From the NCBI GenBank assembly GCA_945878555.1, contig CAMDWI010000012.1, positions 56,895-120,894 of the forward strand: a stretch of 64,000 nt of DNA. The letters run 5' to 3'. Below are positions 9,493 to 19,482 of the stretch, in pieces. How positions within the stretch are numbered: the first letter of the stretch is position 1; each line of letters starts with the position of its first letter. The translations under genes were made by a program, and so were the position numbers. The stretch is from Klebsiella pneumoniae. GTDB lineage: Bacteria; Pseudomonadota; Gammaproteobacteria; Eutrophobiales; Eutrophobiaceae. The notes under the pieces are model-generated. The model saw only the letters and a list, made by a program, of their open reading frames with translations. It made no database searches and was not told the origin of the DNA.

Positions 9493-10770
9493 GTGAATAT
9501 AGGTGGAATTTTGTCCTGTCGATTTCACATTATCTTGTCCTTGCTGCTGCTGGCCTCTCTCGCAGACGCCATCGCGTCAGAGCTTGCGTTGCCGGACCCA
9601 CTGCGGCTTTTCGATGTGGCCGCCATCGCCCGCCATAACCGCGCCGAAGTTTCTGCGGCTACCGCGCGCGCCGACGCTTTTGCACAACGACCTGCAATCG
9701 TATCATCACTTGAAGATCCGATGATTTCTGCTTCTGTAGACCATTACCCCTTCGAAATGATGGACGCTGGCAGACGGTATGACCAGAGTTTTATGATTGA
9801 ACAGCGCTTTCCGCTTTCCCGAGTACGCGAGCATCGCCGGGCAGCAGCGCGCGCTGACGCAGAGCGGGCCTATGCACTCGCGGATATGACGGGATTGGAC
9901 GTGGTCCTCGAGGCGCAACGCAGCTTCTTCATGCTGCTTGAGCGACGCCGCATGCTGCCTGTCATCGAAGAACAAGTCTCGCTCGCCCAACAGCTTGTAA
10001 ACGCTGCCGCCAATCGTTATGCCAGCGGCACGGGTATGCAGGCGGATATCTTGCGGGCAGAAGTAGAAATTGCACGCCTGCAAGCGGATCAACAAGCCCT
10101 CCTGGCTCAGATTCGGGGTGCTGAAGTGATGCTCAATGCCGGTCTGGGGCGACCCGCCCAGGCGGAAATTCCAGCATTAGTTCATGATCTCAATCGCGAA
10201 GAACCGCCATCCACGGCCGATGTGCTTCATCTGGCCTCGATAAGTCGGCCGGAGTTGAGAGCCGGGAACGCGGAAAGGGACCGCGCAAAAGAAGAAATAA
10301 AGATAATGCATTCCATGTACTCACCGATGGCCATGGTCCGTATTGGACATGCATCGACAATGTCTGAAGGCTCCGGTGCAATGCTCATGGTCGGTGTGAG
10401 CGTGCCCATCTGGAGAGGACGTCTGCATGCAGGTGTTGCAGAGGCGCATGCTATGCAACGCATGGCTGAGGCAGATCTGGAGGCTATGCGCCGTATGATC
10501 GCAAGCGAAGCACTCGCCGCCCGGGAAGAACTCAACGCTGTCAGAATACAAGCGCAGGTATTGGAAACGGAGGTTCTGCCTCGTGCGTATGCTGCAACGG
10601 ATGCTGCGCTCGCGAGTTACGCATCGGGGCAAGGGACGCTCGTCTCCGTGATTGAGTCTGCACGTGCGCTTTGGGAAATACAGGCGGAGGAGGTCATGGT
10701 CGAGGCAGCCGTAGGTGAGGCATGGGCGAGGCTGGATCGAGCTATGGGCACAGTTCAGGAAGAACAATGA
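9493..10770 (+). CDS. cusC: Outer-membrane efflux factor, CusC/TolC-like
   Basis: About 425 residues. A signal sequence (IILSLLLLASLADAIA) is followed by long helical repeats of the outer-membrane efflux protein family: RAEVSAATARADAF and SGTGMQADILRAEVEIARLQ in the first repeat, and SYASGQGTLVSVIESARALWE in the second. It forms the outer-membrane exit duct for the CusBA pump. The frame opens at 9460, but GTG 9493 is preferred because of the GGAG 5 bases upstream and because it places the signal peptide at the N-terminus. The stop overlaps the start of cusB (ATGA). Confidence 0.85.
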   Translation: MNIGGILSCRFHIILSLLLLASLADAIASELALPDPLRLFDVAAIARHNRAEVSAATARADAFAQRPAIVSSLEDPMISASVDHYPFEMMDAGRRYDQSFMIEQRFPLSRVREHRRAAARADAERAYALADMTGLDVVLEAQRSFFMLLERRRMLPVIEEQVSLAQQLVNAAANRYASGTGMQADILRAEVEIARLQADQQALLAQIRGAEVMLNAGLGRPAQAEIPALVHDLNREEPPSTADVLHLASISRPELRAGNAERDRAKEEIKIMHSMYSPMAMVRIGHASTMSEGSGAMLMVGVSVPIWRGRLHAGVAEAHAMQRMAEADLEAMRRMIASEALAAREELNAVRIQAQVLETEVLPRAYAATDAALASYASGQGTLVSVIESARALWEIQAEEVMVEAAVGEAWARLDRAMGTVQEEQ

Positions 10771-12008
10771 TGAAGGAGGTTAATCGAAGTATCCTGTTCG
10801 CGAGCGCCCTCATCCCGGTAGGGATACTGGTGGCGATCCTGTGGGTTCAGGATCAAAGACAAGGTTGGCCTTTCTCTAACCAACCTACACAGGCGCCGAT
10901 CCCCTCATCATTGGACACGTCAGACGAAAGCATTAAATATTCCGCTTCGGCTCGCGTCCCTGTTGAGCTTCCTGAGAACCAGGTCGCGATGACTGGCATG
11001 CAATACGATGCCGTGGAAGCGCAAACACTCGATGATCCGGTCCGTGGGGTTGCCACGGTTGTGGCTGACGAATCGCGTATCGTGCACGTTCATACAAGAG
11101 TGTCTGGATGGCTGGAAGAATTGCATGTCAATACCACTGGTGAGTACGTGCGCGCCGGTCAGTCATTGGGGGGCGTATTCTCGCAGGAGTTGTATTCCTC
11201 GCAGAGCGAGTACCTGTCAGCGCTGAGCCGCGCAGTCAACGGACCCGCAAGCGCCGTAATGGAGGCGGCCCACACACGCCTGAAATTGCTCGGCATGAGC
11301 GATGTGGAGATTGCGCGAGTCGAACAGACGGGTGAAGTGCAGCGTTTGGTCACGATCACTGCGCCGGCAAGCGGTATTGTGTTGAATCGAGGGGTTAGCC
11401 AAGGCACTGCGGTTGATCCCTCCACCGAAATCCTCACGCTAGCAGATCTCTCCCAGGTTTGGGTAATTGCCGAGGTCGCGGAAGTAGACGCAGCTCAAGT
11501 CAGGCTTGGGACAGCTACCACATTGAGCTTTCCGATGTCCGGTCGCGAACCTTTCACTGCCAGCGTACAGTTCGTTTACCCCACTCTCACTGAGCGCACA
11601 CGAACGGTGCGCGTGCGGATGACCGTTCCGAACACAGACGGCCTGTTGCGCCCCGGCATGTACGGCAGCGGGGAGTTCCCGATTACTGCCCGCGAAGCAC
11701 TCACCGTGGCACGGGATGCAGTGATCGACACTGGCGAGTCACAGCACGTGTTCGTTCATACGACAGAGAATATGTTTGAGCCTCGCCAGGTCAAGGTTGG
11801 CGCCCGCCTCGCGGAGCGTGTGGAAATCCTGGACGGGCTGGTGGCAGGAGAGCACGTCGTGACGGCGGGCGTTTTCCTTCTCGATTCCGAAAGCCGACTG
11901 CGTGCATCGGGTGGCACTGGCCATGTCAGTCATGGCAGCAGTCCAACCCTGCCAGAGGATGAAGCCGTTCAATCGCCCGATCCGGCACAGCACGAACACC
12001 GACCATGA
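10767..12008 (+). CDS. cusB: Periplasmic adaptor of a Cu/Ag RND pump, CusB-like
   Basis: 413 residues. An N-terminal membrane anchor (ILFASALIPVGILVAILWV) is followed by adaptor domains: GVATVVADESRIVHVHTRVSGWLEELHVNTTG (first 20 residues being the beta-barrel entry), GEYVRAGQSLGG of the lipoyl half-motif, a helical hairpin, and the second lipoyl half APASGIVLNRGVSQGTAV. A Met/His-containing C-terminal tail (GHVSHGSSPTL ... HEHRP) may carry metal. It links CusA to CusC. The start at 10767 overlaps the cusC stop. Confidence 0.88.
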   Translation: MMKEVNRSILFASALIPVGILVAILWVQDQRQGWPFSNQPTQAPIPSSLDTSDESIKYSASARVPVELPENQVAMTGMQYDAVEAQTLDDPVRGVATVVADESRIVHVHTRVSGWLEELHVNTTGEYVRAGQSLGGVFSQELYSSQSEYLSALSRAVNGPASAVMEAAHTRLKLLGMSDVEIARVEQTGEVQRLVTITAPASGIVLNRGVSQGTAVDPSTEILTLADLSQVWVIAEVAEVDAAQVRLGTATTLSFPMSGREPFTASVQFVYPTLTERTRTVRVRMTVPNTDGLLRPGMYGSGEFPITAREALTVARDAVIDTGESQHVFVHTTENMFEPRQVKVGARLAERVEILDGLVAGEHVVTAGVFLLDSESRLRASGGTGHVSHGSSPTLPEDEAVQSPDPAQHEHRP

Positions 12009-15000
12009 TCGAGCGTATCATCGAATGGTCCGCGCAACATCGCTGGATCGTTCTTGGGGCGACACTTGTCCTGGCGCTCTGGGCTGTGGACTCAATTCGC
12101 AAGACACCACTCGACGCGCTGCCCGACCTCTCCGATCCGCAGGTAATCGTCTTCACCGAATGGATGGGGCGTAGTCCGGATCTCGTCGAAGATCAGATCA
12201 CTTACCCGCTCGTGAGAGCCTTGCAGAGTACGCCAGGCGTACGCACCGTACGTGGGTATTCCATGTTTGGCATGAGCTTCATCTACGCCATTTTTGGTGA
12301 TGATACCGATATCTACTGGGCGCGCACACGCGTACTCGAACAGCTCGGACGCGTACAACAGCAGATTCCCTCCGGTGTTTCGCCCACGCTCGGCCCGGAT
12401 GCGAGCGGCGTAGGCTGGATATATCAGTACGTTCTCGAGGATACCACGGGGCGCATGAACCTGGCCGAATTACGGACCTTGCAGGACTTTACCGTTCGTC
12501 AGGAGCTGCAGGGTGTGCAAGGCGTTGCGGAAGTGGCCTCACTCGGCGGATTCGAGCGTCAATATCAAATTCTGATGGACCCGAACAAGCTTACAGCCTA
12601 TGGCGTCACGCCGCTGGACGTGTCGCGCGCGGTGCGCGATTCGAACGTGGAAGTCGGCGCGCGCGTGCTGGAAATGGGCGGACGCGAGTATGTGCTTCGC
12701 GGGCGCGGTTACGTGAACACCCTTGAGGACCTGGAGCAGAGCGTCATCTCGGTCGCAAGCGGCGGAGTACCCATCCGGGTCCGCGATGTGGCCAGTGTGC
12801 AATTCGGTCCCGAGATCCGGCGTGGCGCCGCTGACCTCGACGGTATGGGAGAAGCCGTCGGTGGCATTGTCGTGATGCGCATCGGCGCAAATGCGCTTGA
12901 TGTGATCCGCTTACTCGAATCCCAGATAGAGCAACTGGCCCTGCCGCCCGGTGTGCGCCTGAAACCAACCTATGATCGCTCCGAGCTGATTCTGGGCTCG
13001 GTCGAGACCTTGCGCAACACCCTGGTCGTAGAGGGTGCAATCGTAGCGCTCATCTGCCTGATATTCCTGATGCACGCGCGCTCAGCCCTGGTCGCGCTCA
13101 TCATCCTGCCGTTGTCGGTTCTGCTGTCATTCATCGGGATTCGCTATCTCGGTTTGTCGACGAACATTATGTCTCTGGGCGGCATCGCCATCGCTGTCGG
13201 CGAACTGAGTGACGCGGCGATCGTACTTATCGAGAGCGCGCACAAGCGGCTCGCGGAAAGTTTGCGCCCCGAAGAGCGCATACGCGCCATTATCGAGTCC
13301 TGCAAGGAAGTTGGCCGGCCCATCTTCTACTCGCTGCTGCTGATTACCGTGAGTTTCCTGCCTATTTTTACCTTGACCGGACAGGCGGGAAAGCTGTTCG
13401 CACCTCTGGCTTATACCAAGACGCTGGCGATGTTCGTTGCCGCAGTCCTGTCCATCACGCTGGCCCCCCCGCTGATGATATGGCTGCTTCGCGGCCGCAT
13501 TCGCACTGAAGCAGAAAATCCCCTGAATCGGGTGCTTGGTCGGGTATACCGTCCGATTGCAGGTTTTATCGTCCGTCAGCGTGTGGCGGTAGTAGTCATC
13601 GCGTTGCTAGTCATGGTCGCAACGGTTCCGGTTTTTATGCGTTTGGGATCCGAATTCATGCCGCCGCTCGACGAGGGATCTCTGCTGGTGATGCCGACCA
13701 CGTTTCCAGGGATATCCATCGAAGAAGCCCGGCGTGCATTGACTGAACAGGACCGGATCATCAGGGGTTTTGAAGAAGTGGCAACAGTACATGGCAAGAC
13801 CGGACGCGCCGAAACCGCCACAGACCCGGCGCAGTTGGATATGAACGAAATCGTGGTGGCATTGAAACCGCGCGACCAGTGGCCCACGATGCCCTTGCAA
13901 CGCTGGTACAGTGAGTGGGCTCCTGCCTGGCTGCAGACAACCTTGCGTCCCCTGTGGCCGGACCAGCGCCAACGCACCTTGTCCGAGCTCTCGCGCGATC
14001 TTGATACAGCGCTGCGCATGCCCGGTTACCAGATGGCCATTGCACCTCCCATCCGCACTCGTATCGATATGCTTACCACGGGTGTGCGAACGCCCGTCGG
14101 TATCAAGGTCTTTGGACCTGACCTGCGCGGCATTGAGAAGGTGAGCCTGGCGCTGGAAGGTATGCTGAGACAAGTGCCTGGAACCCGCAGCACGTTCGCG
14201 GAACGCCAGACCGGACGGGAATACATCGACATCGTGCCGAAACGCGATGCTATCGCGCGCTACGGCTTAAGCGTTCGCGACGTGCAGGATCTTGTGGAAG
14301 CCGCCATTGGTGGCATGCCAGTGTCCACTGTGATCGACGGTCGATCTCGTTATTCCATCAATGTGCGATACGCTGCTGACTTCCGTGCCGACCCGCGGGC
14401 GTTGCAGGATTTGCTGGTGCCCATCCCGGTCACGGAGAGCCTGTCATTTGCAGTCGGCGAAGGAGCTGGCCGCGGCAGTTCACAGACGGCCCAGGCCGAG
14501 GTACAGTCGCGCGGCGGCGGCATGGGAGCAATGGGTAGCACGACAGGTGGCGGTATGGACAGTGGGGGATTGGCCACAGGCACCAGCCGGATGACCGCTC
14601 AATCAGGCAACGCCTGGGAACAATGGCAACAGACTGGAACGGTGGTGCCGCTCGCCGTACTCGCCGATGTTAGTGTTGTCACCGGCCCGCCAATGATCAA
14701 GAACGAGAACGGCACACTGGTCGGTTACGTCTTTGCAGATATTGACAGCTCGCAGCGAGACTTGGGCGGCTGGGTGAACGATGCCAAAGCGGTGGTTGCC
14801 CAGCAACTCGATCTGCCACCAGGTTTCAGACTGCAATGGACTGGGCAATATGAATTCATGGCGGAAATGGAAGCCCGTCTGCAAACCGTTATACCTTTGA
14901 CCTTGGTTCTGGTTGTTGGCCTGTTGTTTCTGTCGATGCGTGGTTGGCCCCAGACCTGGCTAGTACTGATGACCCTGCCGTTCGCCATAGCAGGTAGCAT

Positions 15001-15418
15001 CTGGTTGCTCGCGCTGCTCGACTACAATTTGTCGTCCGCTGTGTGGGTTGGTTTGATCGCCGTGGGCGGTGTCGCTGCGCAGACTGGCATCGTGGTCGTC
15101 GTCTACCTCGACCAGGCCTACAGCGAAGCCATCAAGCAAGGACGTTTGCGCAGGGTAGAGGATATTGATGCAGCCGTAGTAGTAGGCGCGTCGAAATGCC
15201 TGCGTCCTATGCTGATGACGGTGGCGACCACTGTTCTCGGCTTAATGCCCCTACTATGGGAGTCCGGGGTGGGTGCCGATCTTTCCGCGCGCACCGCCGC
15301 CCCTGTCGTAGGAGGGTTGTGGTTCTGCATGTTCCTGACCCTTCTGGTCCTGCCAGCCGCCTACACTATCTGGCGCCGTTGGCAGTTAGAAGTGCAACCT
15401 GTCGGAACACGGATTTGA
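12005..15418 (+). CDS. cusA: Heavy-metal RND efflux pump, CusA-like
   Basis: 1137-residue inner-membrane pump of the HME-RND family. The N-terminus has TPLDALPDLSDPQVIVFTEW and TYPLVRALQSTPGVRTVRG. Transmembrane helix 4 carries GGIAIAVGELSDAAIVLIE and the C-terminal half FAIAGSIWLLALLDYNLS and GLIAVGGVAAQTGIVVVVYL. It would export Cu(I)/Ag(I) through CusC by proton exchange. It is longer than usual (about 1050) because of a Gly/Met/Ser-rich insert at roughly residues 815-878. Its ATG overlaps the cusB stop by 4 bases. Confidence 0.93.
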   Translation: MIERIIEWSAQHRWIVLGATLVLALWAVDSIRKTPLDALPDLSDPQVIVFTEWMGRSPDLVEDQITYPLVRALQSTPGVRTVRGYSMFGMSFIYAIFGDDTDIYWARTRVLEQLGRVQQQIPSGVSPTLGPDASGVGWIYQYVLEDTTGRMNLAELRTLQDFTVRQELQGVQGVAEVASLGGFERQYQILMDPNKLTAYGVTPLDVSRAVRDSNVEVGARVLEMGGREYVLRGRGYVNTLEDLEQSVISVASGGVPIRVRDVASVQFGPEIRRGAADLDGMGEAVGGIVVMRIGANALDVIRLLESQIEQLALPPGVRLKPTYDRSELILGSVETLRNTLVVEGAIVALICLIFLMHARSALVALIILPLSVLLSFIGIRYLGLSTNIMSLGGIAIAVGELSDAAIVLIESAHKRLAESLRPEERIRAIIESCKEVGRPIFYSLLLITVSFLPIFTLTGQAGKLFAPLAYTKTLAMFVAAVLSITLAPPLMIWLLRGRIRTEAENPLNRVLGRVYRPIAGFIVRQRVAVVVIALLVMVATVPVFMRLGSEFMPPLDEGSLLVMPTTFPGISIEEARRALTEQDRIIRGFEEVATVHGKTGRAETATDPAQLDMNEIVVALKPRDQWPTMPLQRWYSEWAPAWLQTTLRPLWPDQRQRTLSELSRDLDTALRMPGYQMAIAPPIRTRIDMLTTGVRTPVGIKVFGPDLRGIEKVSLALEGMLRQVPGTRSTFAERQTGREYIDIVPKRDAIARYGLSVRDVQDLVEAAIGGMPVSTVIDGRSRYSINVRYAADFRADPRALQDLLVPIPVTESLSFAVGEGAGRGSSQTAQAEVQSRGGGMGAMGSTTGGGMDSGGLATGTSRMTAQSGNAWEQWQQTGTVVPLAVLADVSVVTGPPMIKNENGTLVGYVFADIDSSQRDLGGWVNDAKAVVAQQLDLPPGFRLQWTGQYEFMAEMEARLQTVIPLTLVLVVGLLFLSMRGWPQTWLVLMTLPFAIAGSIWLLALLDYNLSSAVWVGLIAVGGVAAQTGIVVVVYLDQAYSEAIKQGRLRRVEDIDAAVVVGASKCLRPMLMTVATTVLGLMPLLWESGVGADLSARTAAPVVGGLWFCMFLTLLVLPAAYTIWRRWQLEVQPVGTRI

Positions 15419-15420
15419 GC

Positions 15421-17889
15421 GTGAACAACGTCGACGCGGTAAGTGAAGCACGCGACTACAGACGAACTGGCCTGACCAGTGAAGAAGCTGAACAAATACT
15501 GGGCGAAGAGGGACTTAATGAGCTGACGCGCGAGTCCACCAAACCGGCGTGGTGGTTGTTTCTCACTCAATTCAACAGCCCCGTCATCTGGTTATTGCTT
15601 GTGGCCTGTCTGGTCTCCGCGTCGCTTGGCGAAATCATCGACGCGGTCGCGATCGGCAGTATCGTAGTCATCAATGCATTCGTCGGCTTCTTCCAGGAAT
15701 ATCGCGCCGAGCGGACGGTACTTGCCTTGAGGTCGATGACGGCACCAAGGGCACGTGTCATTCGCGATGGTAGCATGCAGGTGATCGTAGCGAACCAAGT
15801 CGTCCCCGGAGACGTCCTAGTGCTCGAAGCGGGTGACGTCGTAGCTGCTGATGCACGCCTGCTCGAAGCGAACGTACTGAGTACGATGGAGGCAGCGCTC
15901 ACTGGCGAGAGCACGCCGGTCAGCAAGACGAAACAAACCAGTGCGTCAGATGCACCACTTGCCGAACGTAGTGACTACGTGTTTTCTGGGACGAGCATTG
16001 CGACGGGTACGGGGTTTGCCCAAGTTACTGCCACCGGCATGCGCACCGAACTCGGTCGCATCGCACATCTTCTCACTACGGCTAAGGATGAATCAACGCC
16101 GCTACAGAAGCGTCTCGCAGCGCTTGGTCAGCGACTCATGGTCATTTGCCTTGGGATTGTCGTTGCTGTTGCGCTCCTTGGCTGGCAACAAGGGTTGGAT
16201 CCCATAGATGTCCTACTGTCCGCAATCTCGCTCGCCGTAGCTGCGGTACCCGAAGGATTACCGGCAATTGTGACCATTGCATTGGCAGTTGGAATGCAAC
16301 GCATGGCTGAGCGACGCGCATTGTTGCGACGCCTTACGGCTGTTGAGACCCTGGGGTGTGCCACAGTCATCTGCACGGACAAGACCGGAACGCTTACGAC
16401 GGGTGTGATGGCGGTCCGCGAGATCTGGGGCGTCAATCACAGGGAGGTACTCAATGCCGCAACTGCCTGCTGCGACGCCGATCTCTCTCAAGACGAGCGC
16501 AGCGGTGTTGGTGACCCCACCGAAGTGGCAATCGTAGTCGCCGCGGCCGAGCGAGGCATCAAACGCGAGCAGATCGAGGCAGCACTCCCGCGCCGTTCAA
16601 TACATCCGTTTGATGCAGATCGCAAACGCATGTCGATATTCCGTTCCGATGGCATGCTTTATGCCAAAGGCGCTGTGGAGTCGATAGCAAGCCAGGCCCG
16701 AGTGATCCCACCCGGCGCGTTGGACACCGCGTCCGACATGGCGGCCCGTGGGTTAAGAGTTCTGGCCGTGGCGCTCGGCCGGGAGGATCGCGAGTCGGAC
16801 CTAGAGTTCATCGGATTGCTCGGTATCGCTGACCCTCCACGAACCGAGGCCATTGATGCGATCGCTCGCGCCTCTGCAGCCGGCATACGCACCGTGATGA
16901 TCACGGGTGACCACAAGCTCACAGCCCTTGCAATTGCACGCGAACTAGGGATTCTGCAGCCCGACCAGACATCTGACGAGGCAGTCCACGCACGCGCAAC
17001 ACCCGAAGATAAGTTGCGCATAGTTCGTGAATGGAAATCCCGCGGTGCGGTAGTTGCGATGACAGGCGATGGCGTCAACGATGCGCCCGCGTTGCGCGAG
17101 GCACACATCGGAATAGCCATGGGGCAGACCGGTACGGAAGTCACGCGCGAAGCCGCAGACATCGTTCTTGCCGATGACAACTTCGCAACTATTATCGCCG
17201 CAGTGGAAGAAGGTCGCAGTATCTTCAACAATATTCGCAAGACTGTCGCCTATCTACTGGCGGGAAACGTCGCCGAACTTACCGTAGTTTTCGTCGCAGC
17301 GATTGTCGGATACCCACCAATCTTGTTGCCATTGCATTTGTTATGGATAAACCTCGTGACGGACGGAATTCCGGCACTGGCATTGGTTACAGATAGAAGT
17401 AGCCAGTCGACTATGCATCAGCCACCTCGCCCGGCCAGTGAGCAGATCATCGGAGCTCGCGAATGGCGCAGAATTCTATTCGCCGGGGCACTACAAGCGA
17501 TCTCGACGTTGACCGTCTTCATGTGGGCATTGGAATCGCGAAATCTTGACCAGGCTCGCAATTTAGCCTTCTCGGTCCTGGTGTTTGGTGAACTGCTGCG
17601 CGCGTTCTCTGCGAGAGATCCTGATCGACCATTCTGGGAGGTAGGACTATTCAGCAATATGAAGTTATTTCTCATCGTACTGCTGTCGATCATGGTCCAA
17701 CTGGGTATACATCACGTACCTGCAACTCAGGAAATCTTCAGCATCGGACCGCTAGGTCTTTCCGACTGCATACTGTCACTCGCGGTAGGTGCTATTCCCC
17801 TTACTGTGCTCGAATTGGAGAAACTCTGCAGGAGATGGTGGTTGACGAAAGGCTATGTGCTTCCTTTAGGGCCACATCAAACAACGTAG
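15421..17889 (+). CDS. P2-type cation-transporting ATPase
   Basis: 822 residues beginning at GTG 15421, two bases after the cusA stop. Markers: an N-terminal cation-ATPase segment (GLTSEEAEQILGEEGLNEL), a TGES actuator loop (ALTGESTPV), the P2 ion-site motif PEGLPAIV, the phosphorylation site CTDKTGTLTTG, GDPTEVA, TGDHKLTA and MTGDGVNDAPALREAHIGIAMG. PEGLPA and the absence of CPx place it with Ca2+/Mn2+ or Na+ pumps (P2), not copper ATPases. It is translationally coupled to a copper pump, which is unusual. The transported ion cannot be told from sequence. The open frame running upstream inside cusA is a shadow. Confidence 0.9.
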   Translation: MNNVDAVSEARDYRRTGLTSEEAEQILGEEGLNELTRESTKPAWWLFLTQFNSPVIWLLLVACLVSASLGEIIDAVAIGSIVVINAFVGFFQEYRAERTVLALRSMTAPRARVIRDGSMQVIVANQVVPGDVLVLEAGDVVAADARLLEANVLSTMEAALTGESTPVSKTKQTSASDAPLAERSDYVFSGTSIATGTGFAQVTATGMRTELGRIAHLLTTAKDESTPLQKRLAALGQRLMVICLGIVVAVALLGWQQGLDPIDVLLSAISLAVAAVPEGLPAIVTIALAVGMQRMAERRALLRRLTAVETLGCATVICTDKTGTLTTGVMAVREIWGVNHREVLNAATACCDADLSQDERSGVGDPTEVAIVVAAAERGIKREQIEAALPRRSIHPFDADRKRMSIFRSDGMLYAKGAVESIASQARVIPPGALDTASDMAARGLRVLAVALGREDRESDLEFIGLLGIADPPRTEAIDAIARASAAGIRTVMITGDHKLTALAIARELGILQPDQTSDEAVHARATPEDKLRIVREWKSRGAVVAMTGDGVNDAPALREAHIGIAMGQTGTEVTREAADIVLADDNFATIIAAVEEGRSIFNNIRKTVAYLLAGNVAELTVVFVAAIVGYPPILLPLHLLWINLVTDGIPALALVTDRSSQSTMHQPPRPASEQIIGAREWRRILFAGALQAISTLTVFMWALESRNLDQARNLAFSVLVFGELLRAFSARDPDRPFWEVGLFSNMKLFLIVLLSIMVQLGIHHVPATQEIFSIGPLGLSDCILSLAVGAIPLTVLELEKLCRRWWLTKGYVLPLGPHQTT

Positions 17890-18003
17890 CCAGGTGCTAC
17901 AACGAAAACCTACCCCCGTGGTAAATATGCTGATCGTGACCACTGTCTGTTTATGCGAAACTGTCCTTTACATGACACAATTGCAGTTTTGGAAGAAGCC
18001 ATT

Positions 18004-19401
18004 ATGAGTGAGAAAATACCAACAAACTCAGTATCTACCTGTGATTCTTGCGGAACCAAGGTCGCCGATCAAGCAATTGAAATGCTGAATAGCAAGTGTT
18101 TTTGTATCAGTCTGGAAGAAGGAGTGCTCAAAAAAGCACTCAAGTCCGATCTGGAAGTCCCCGAGATTTTTTCACTTATCGAAGAACGAAACCCCTATCT
18201 GTTTTCTGCAAATCCTGTATTTATTTCGGACAGCCACATCAAACAGATGGCAAAGGTAATACACGCCATCGAATCAGTTGTGGCACTGCCTGCATACCGG
18301 GAACAGATTTTCGGCAATGCATCAACCATTTCCAGACATAATCCGAGCGGTCCCATGGGAGTATTTTTCGGGTACGACTTCCACCTGCACGATGATGACA
18401 TAGGTCTGATTGAAATTAACACCAATGCGGGTGGCGCAATGCTGAATTCAGTTTTAACTCGCGCACACCATTCATGCTGTGGTGTGATGGATAAAATCGT
18501 TTCAAACACAGCTGCTGCCGTCGCATTTGAGCAAAGTATTATAAATATGTTCCAGACTGAATGGCGTCTCGCCAAGCGTAACCGGCCTTTGCAAACAATT
18601 GCCATCGTGGATGAAACCCCTGAACAACAGTATCTGTATTCTGAGTTTCTGCTATTTCAAAGATTATTTAATCAACATGGCTACCGGTCGGTGATTGTCA
18701 ATCCGTCCTCCCTGCGATTACAAGATGGTGCCTTGTGGTATCAAAATATTGAAATTGACCTGGTCTATAACAGATTGACGGATTTCTTGCTAGAGTCACC
18801 ATCCAGTTCAGTATTACGCACTGCCTACCTTAACAATGCAGTGGTATTGACTCCACATCCGCAGGCACATGCACTGTATGCTGACAAACGTAACCTGGTA
18901 CTTTTCAGTAACAGGAATAGTTTAGATTCACTCGGGGTGCCACTGGAAACCCAGGACATCTTACTGACGAATATTCCACACACAGAAATTGTAGATGCCA
19001 CAAATTCTGAACGATTATGGCGTGACCGTCGAAACTTATTTTTCAAACCTGCATCAGGCTATGGGGGACGTGCAGCGTATCGCGGGGACAAAATTACGAA
19101 ACGAGTCTGGCTAGAGATTTTGGCTGGCAACTATATCGCTCAACAGATTATATCGCCAGGTCAGCGTGTCATCGGTACGCCAGATAATCCAGCAATGCTA
19201 AAGTTCGATATTCGTAATTATACTTACTATGGTCAGATTCAATGGACAGCAGCACGCATGTATCAGGGTCAGACGACCAACTTCCGGACTCCGGGTGGAG
19301 GCTTTGCGCCGGTGTATAGTATTCCGGATGAGGGCATGAATTGCGGAGTCGAAGCCATAGAACTGCTGGTCGCAAAGGAAAGTGGAGTAGCTCAGAAATG
19401 A
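18004..19401 (+). CDS. ATP-grasp-like protein of unknown function
   Basis: 466 residues from ATG 18004, chosen over 17953 because the homology-like region starts later and GGAAGAA lies nearby. The N-terminus has Cys pairs (STCDSCG and SKCFCI). Two further parts suggest a circularly permuted ATP-grasp fold: DDIGLIEINTNAGGAML, and later RRNLFFKPASGYGGRAAYRG with MLKFDIRNYTYYGQ. Such enzymes ligate carboxylates to amines using ATP, but no substrate can be assigned. It is on the same strand as the pumps, after a 114-base gap, and is lower in GC than cusCBA. Confidence 0.65.
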   Translation: MSEKIPTNSVSTCDSCGTKVADQAIEMLNSKCFCISLEEGVLKKALKSDLEVPEIFSLIEERNPYLFSANPVFISDSHIKQMAKVIHAIESVVALPAYREQIFGNASTISRHNPSGPMGVFFGYDFHLHDDDIGLIEINTNAGGAMLNSVLTRAHHSCCGVMDKIVSNTAAAVAFEQSIINMFQTEWRLAKRNRPLQTIAIVDETPEQQYLYSEFLLFQRLFNQHGYRSVIVNPSSLRLQDGALWYQNIEIDLVYNRLTDFLLESPSSSVLRTAYLNNAVVLTPHPQAHALYADKRNLVLFSNRNSLDSLGVPLETQDILLTNIPHTEIVDATNSERLWRDRRNLFFKPASGYGGRAAYRGDKITKRVWLEILAGNYIAQQIISPGQRVIGTPDNPAMLKFDIRNYTYYGQIQWTAARMYQGQTTNFRTPGGGFAPVYSIPDEGMNCGVEAIELLVAKESGVAQK

Positions 19402-19482
19402 TGAATATTCACGGCTGACACTCCAGCTTACATCAGGAATGTCTGGGGCATTGGCTACAAATTGCATTAGTTTTCCGGATTC

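Noticed and set aside
15196..15420. N-terminal extension of the P2-type ATPase
   Set aside because: It lies inside the cusA coding region in another frame; GTG 15421 gives a normal N-terminus.
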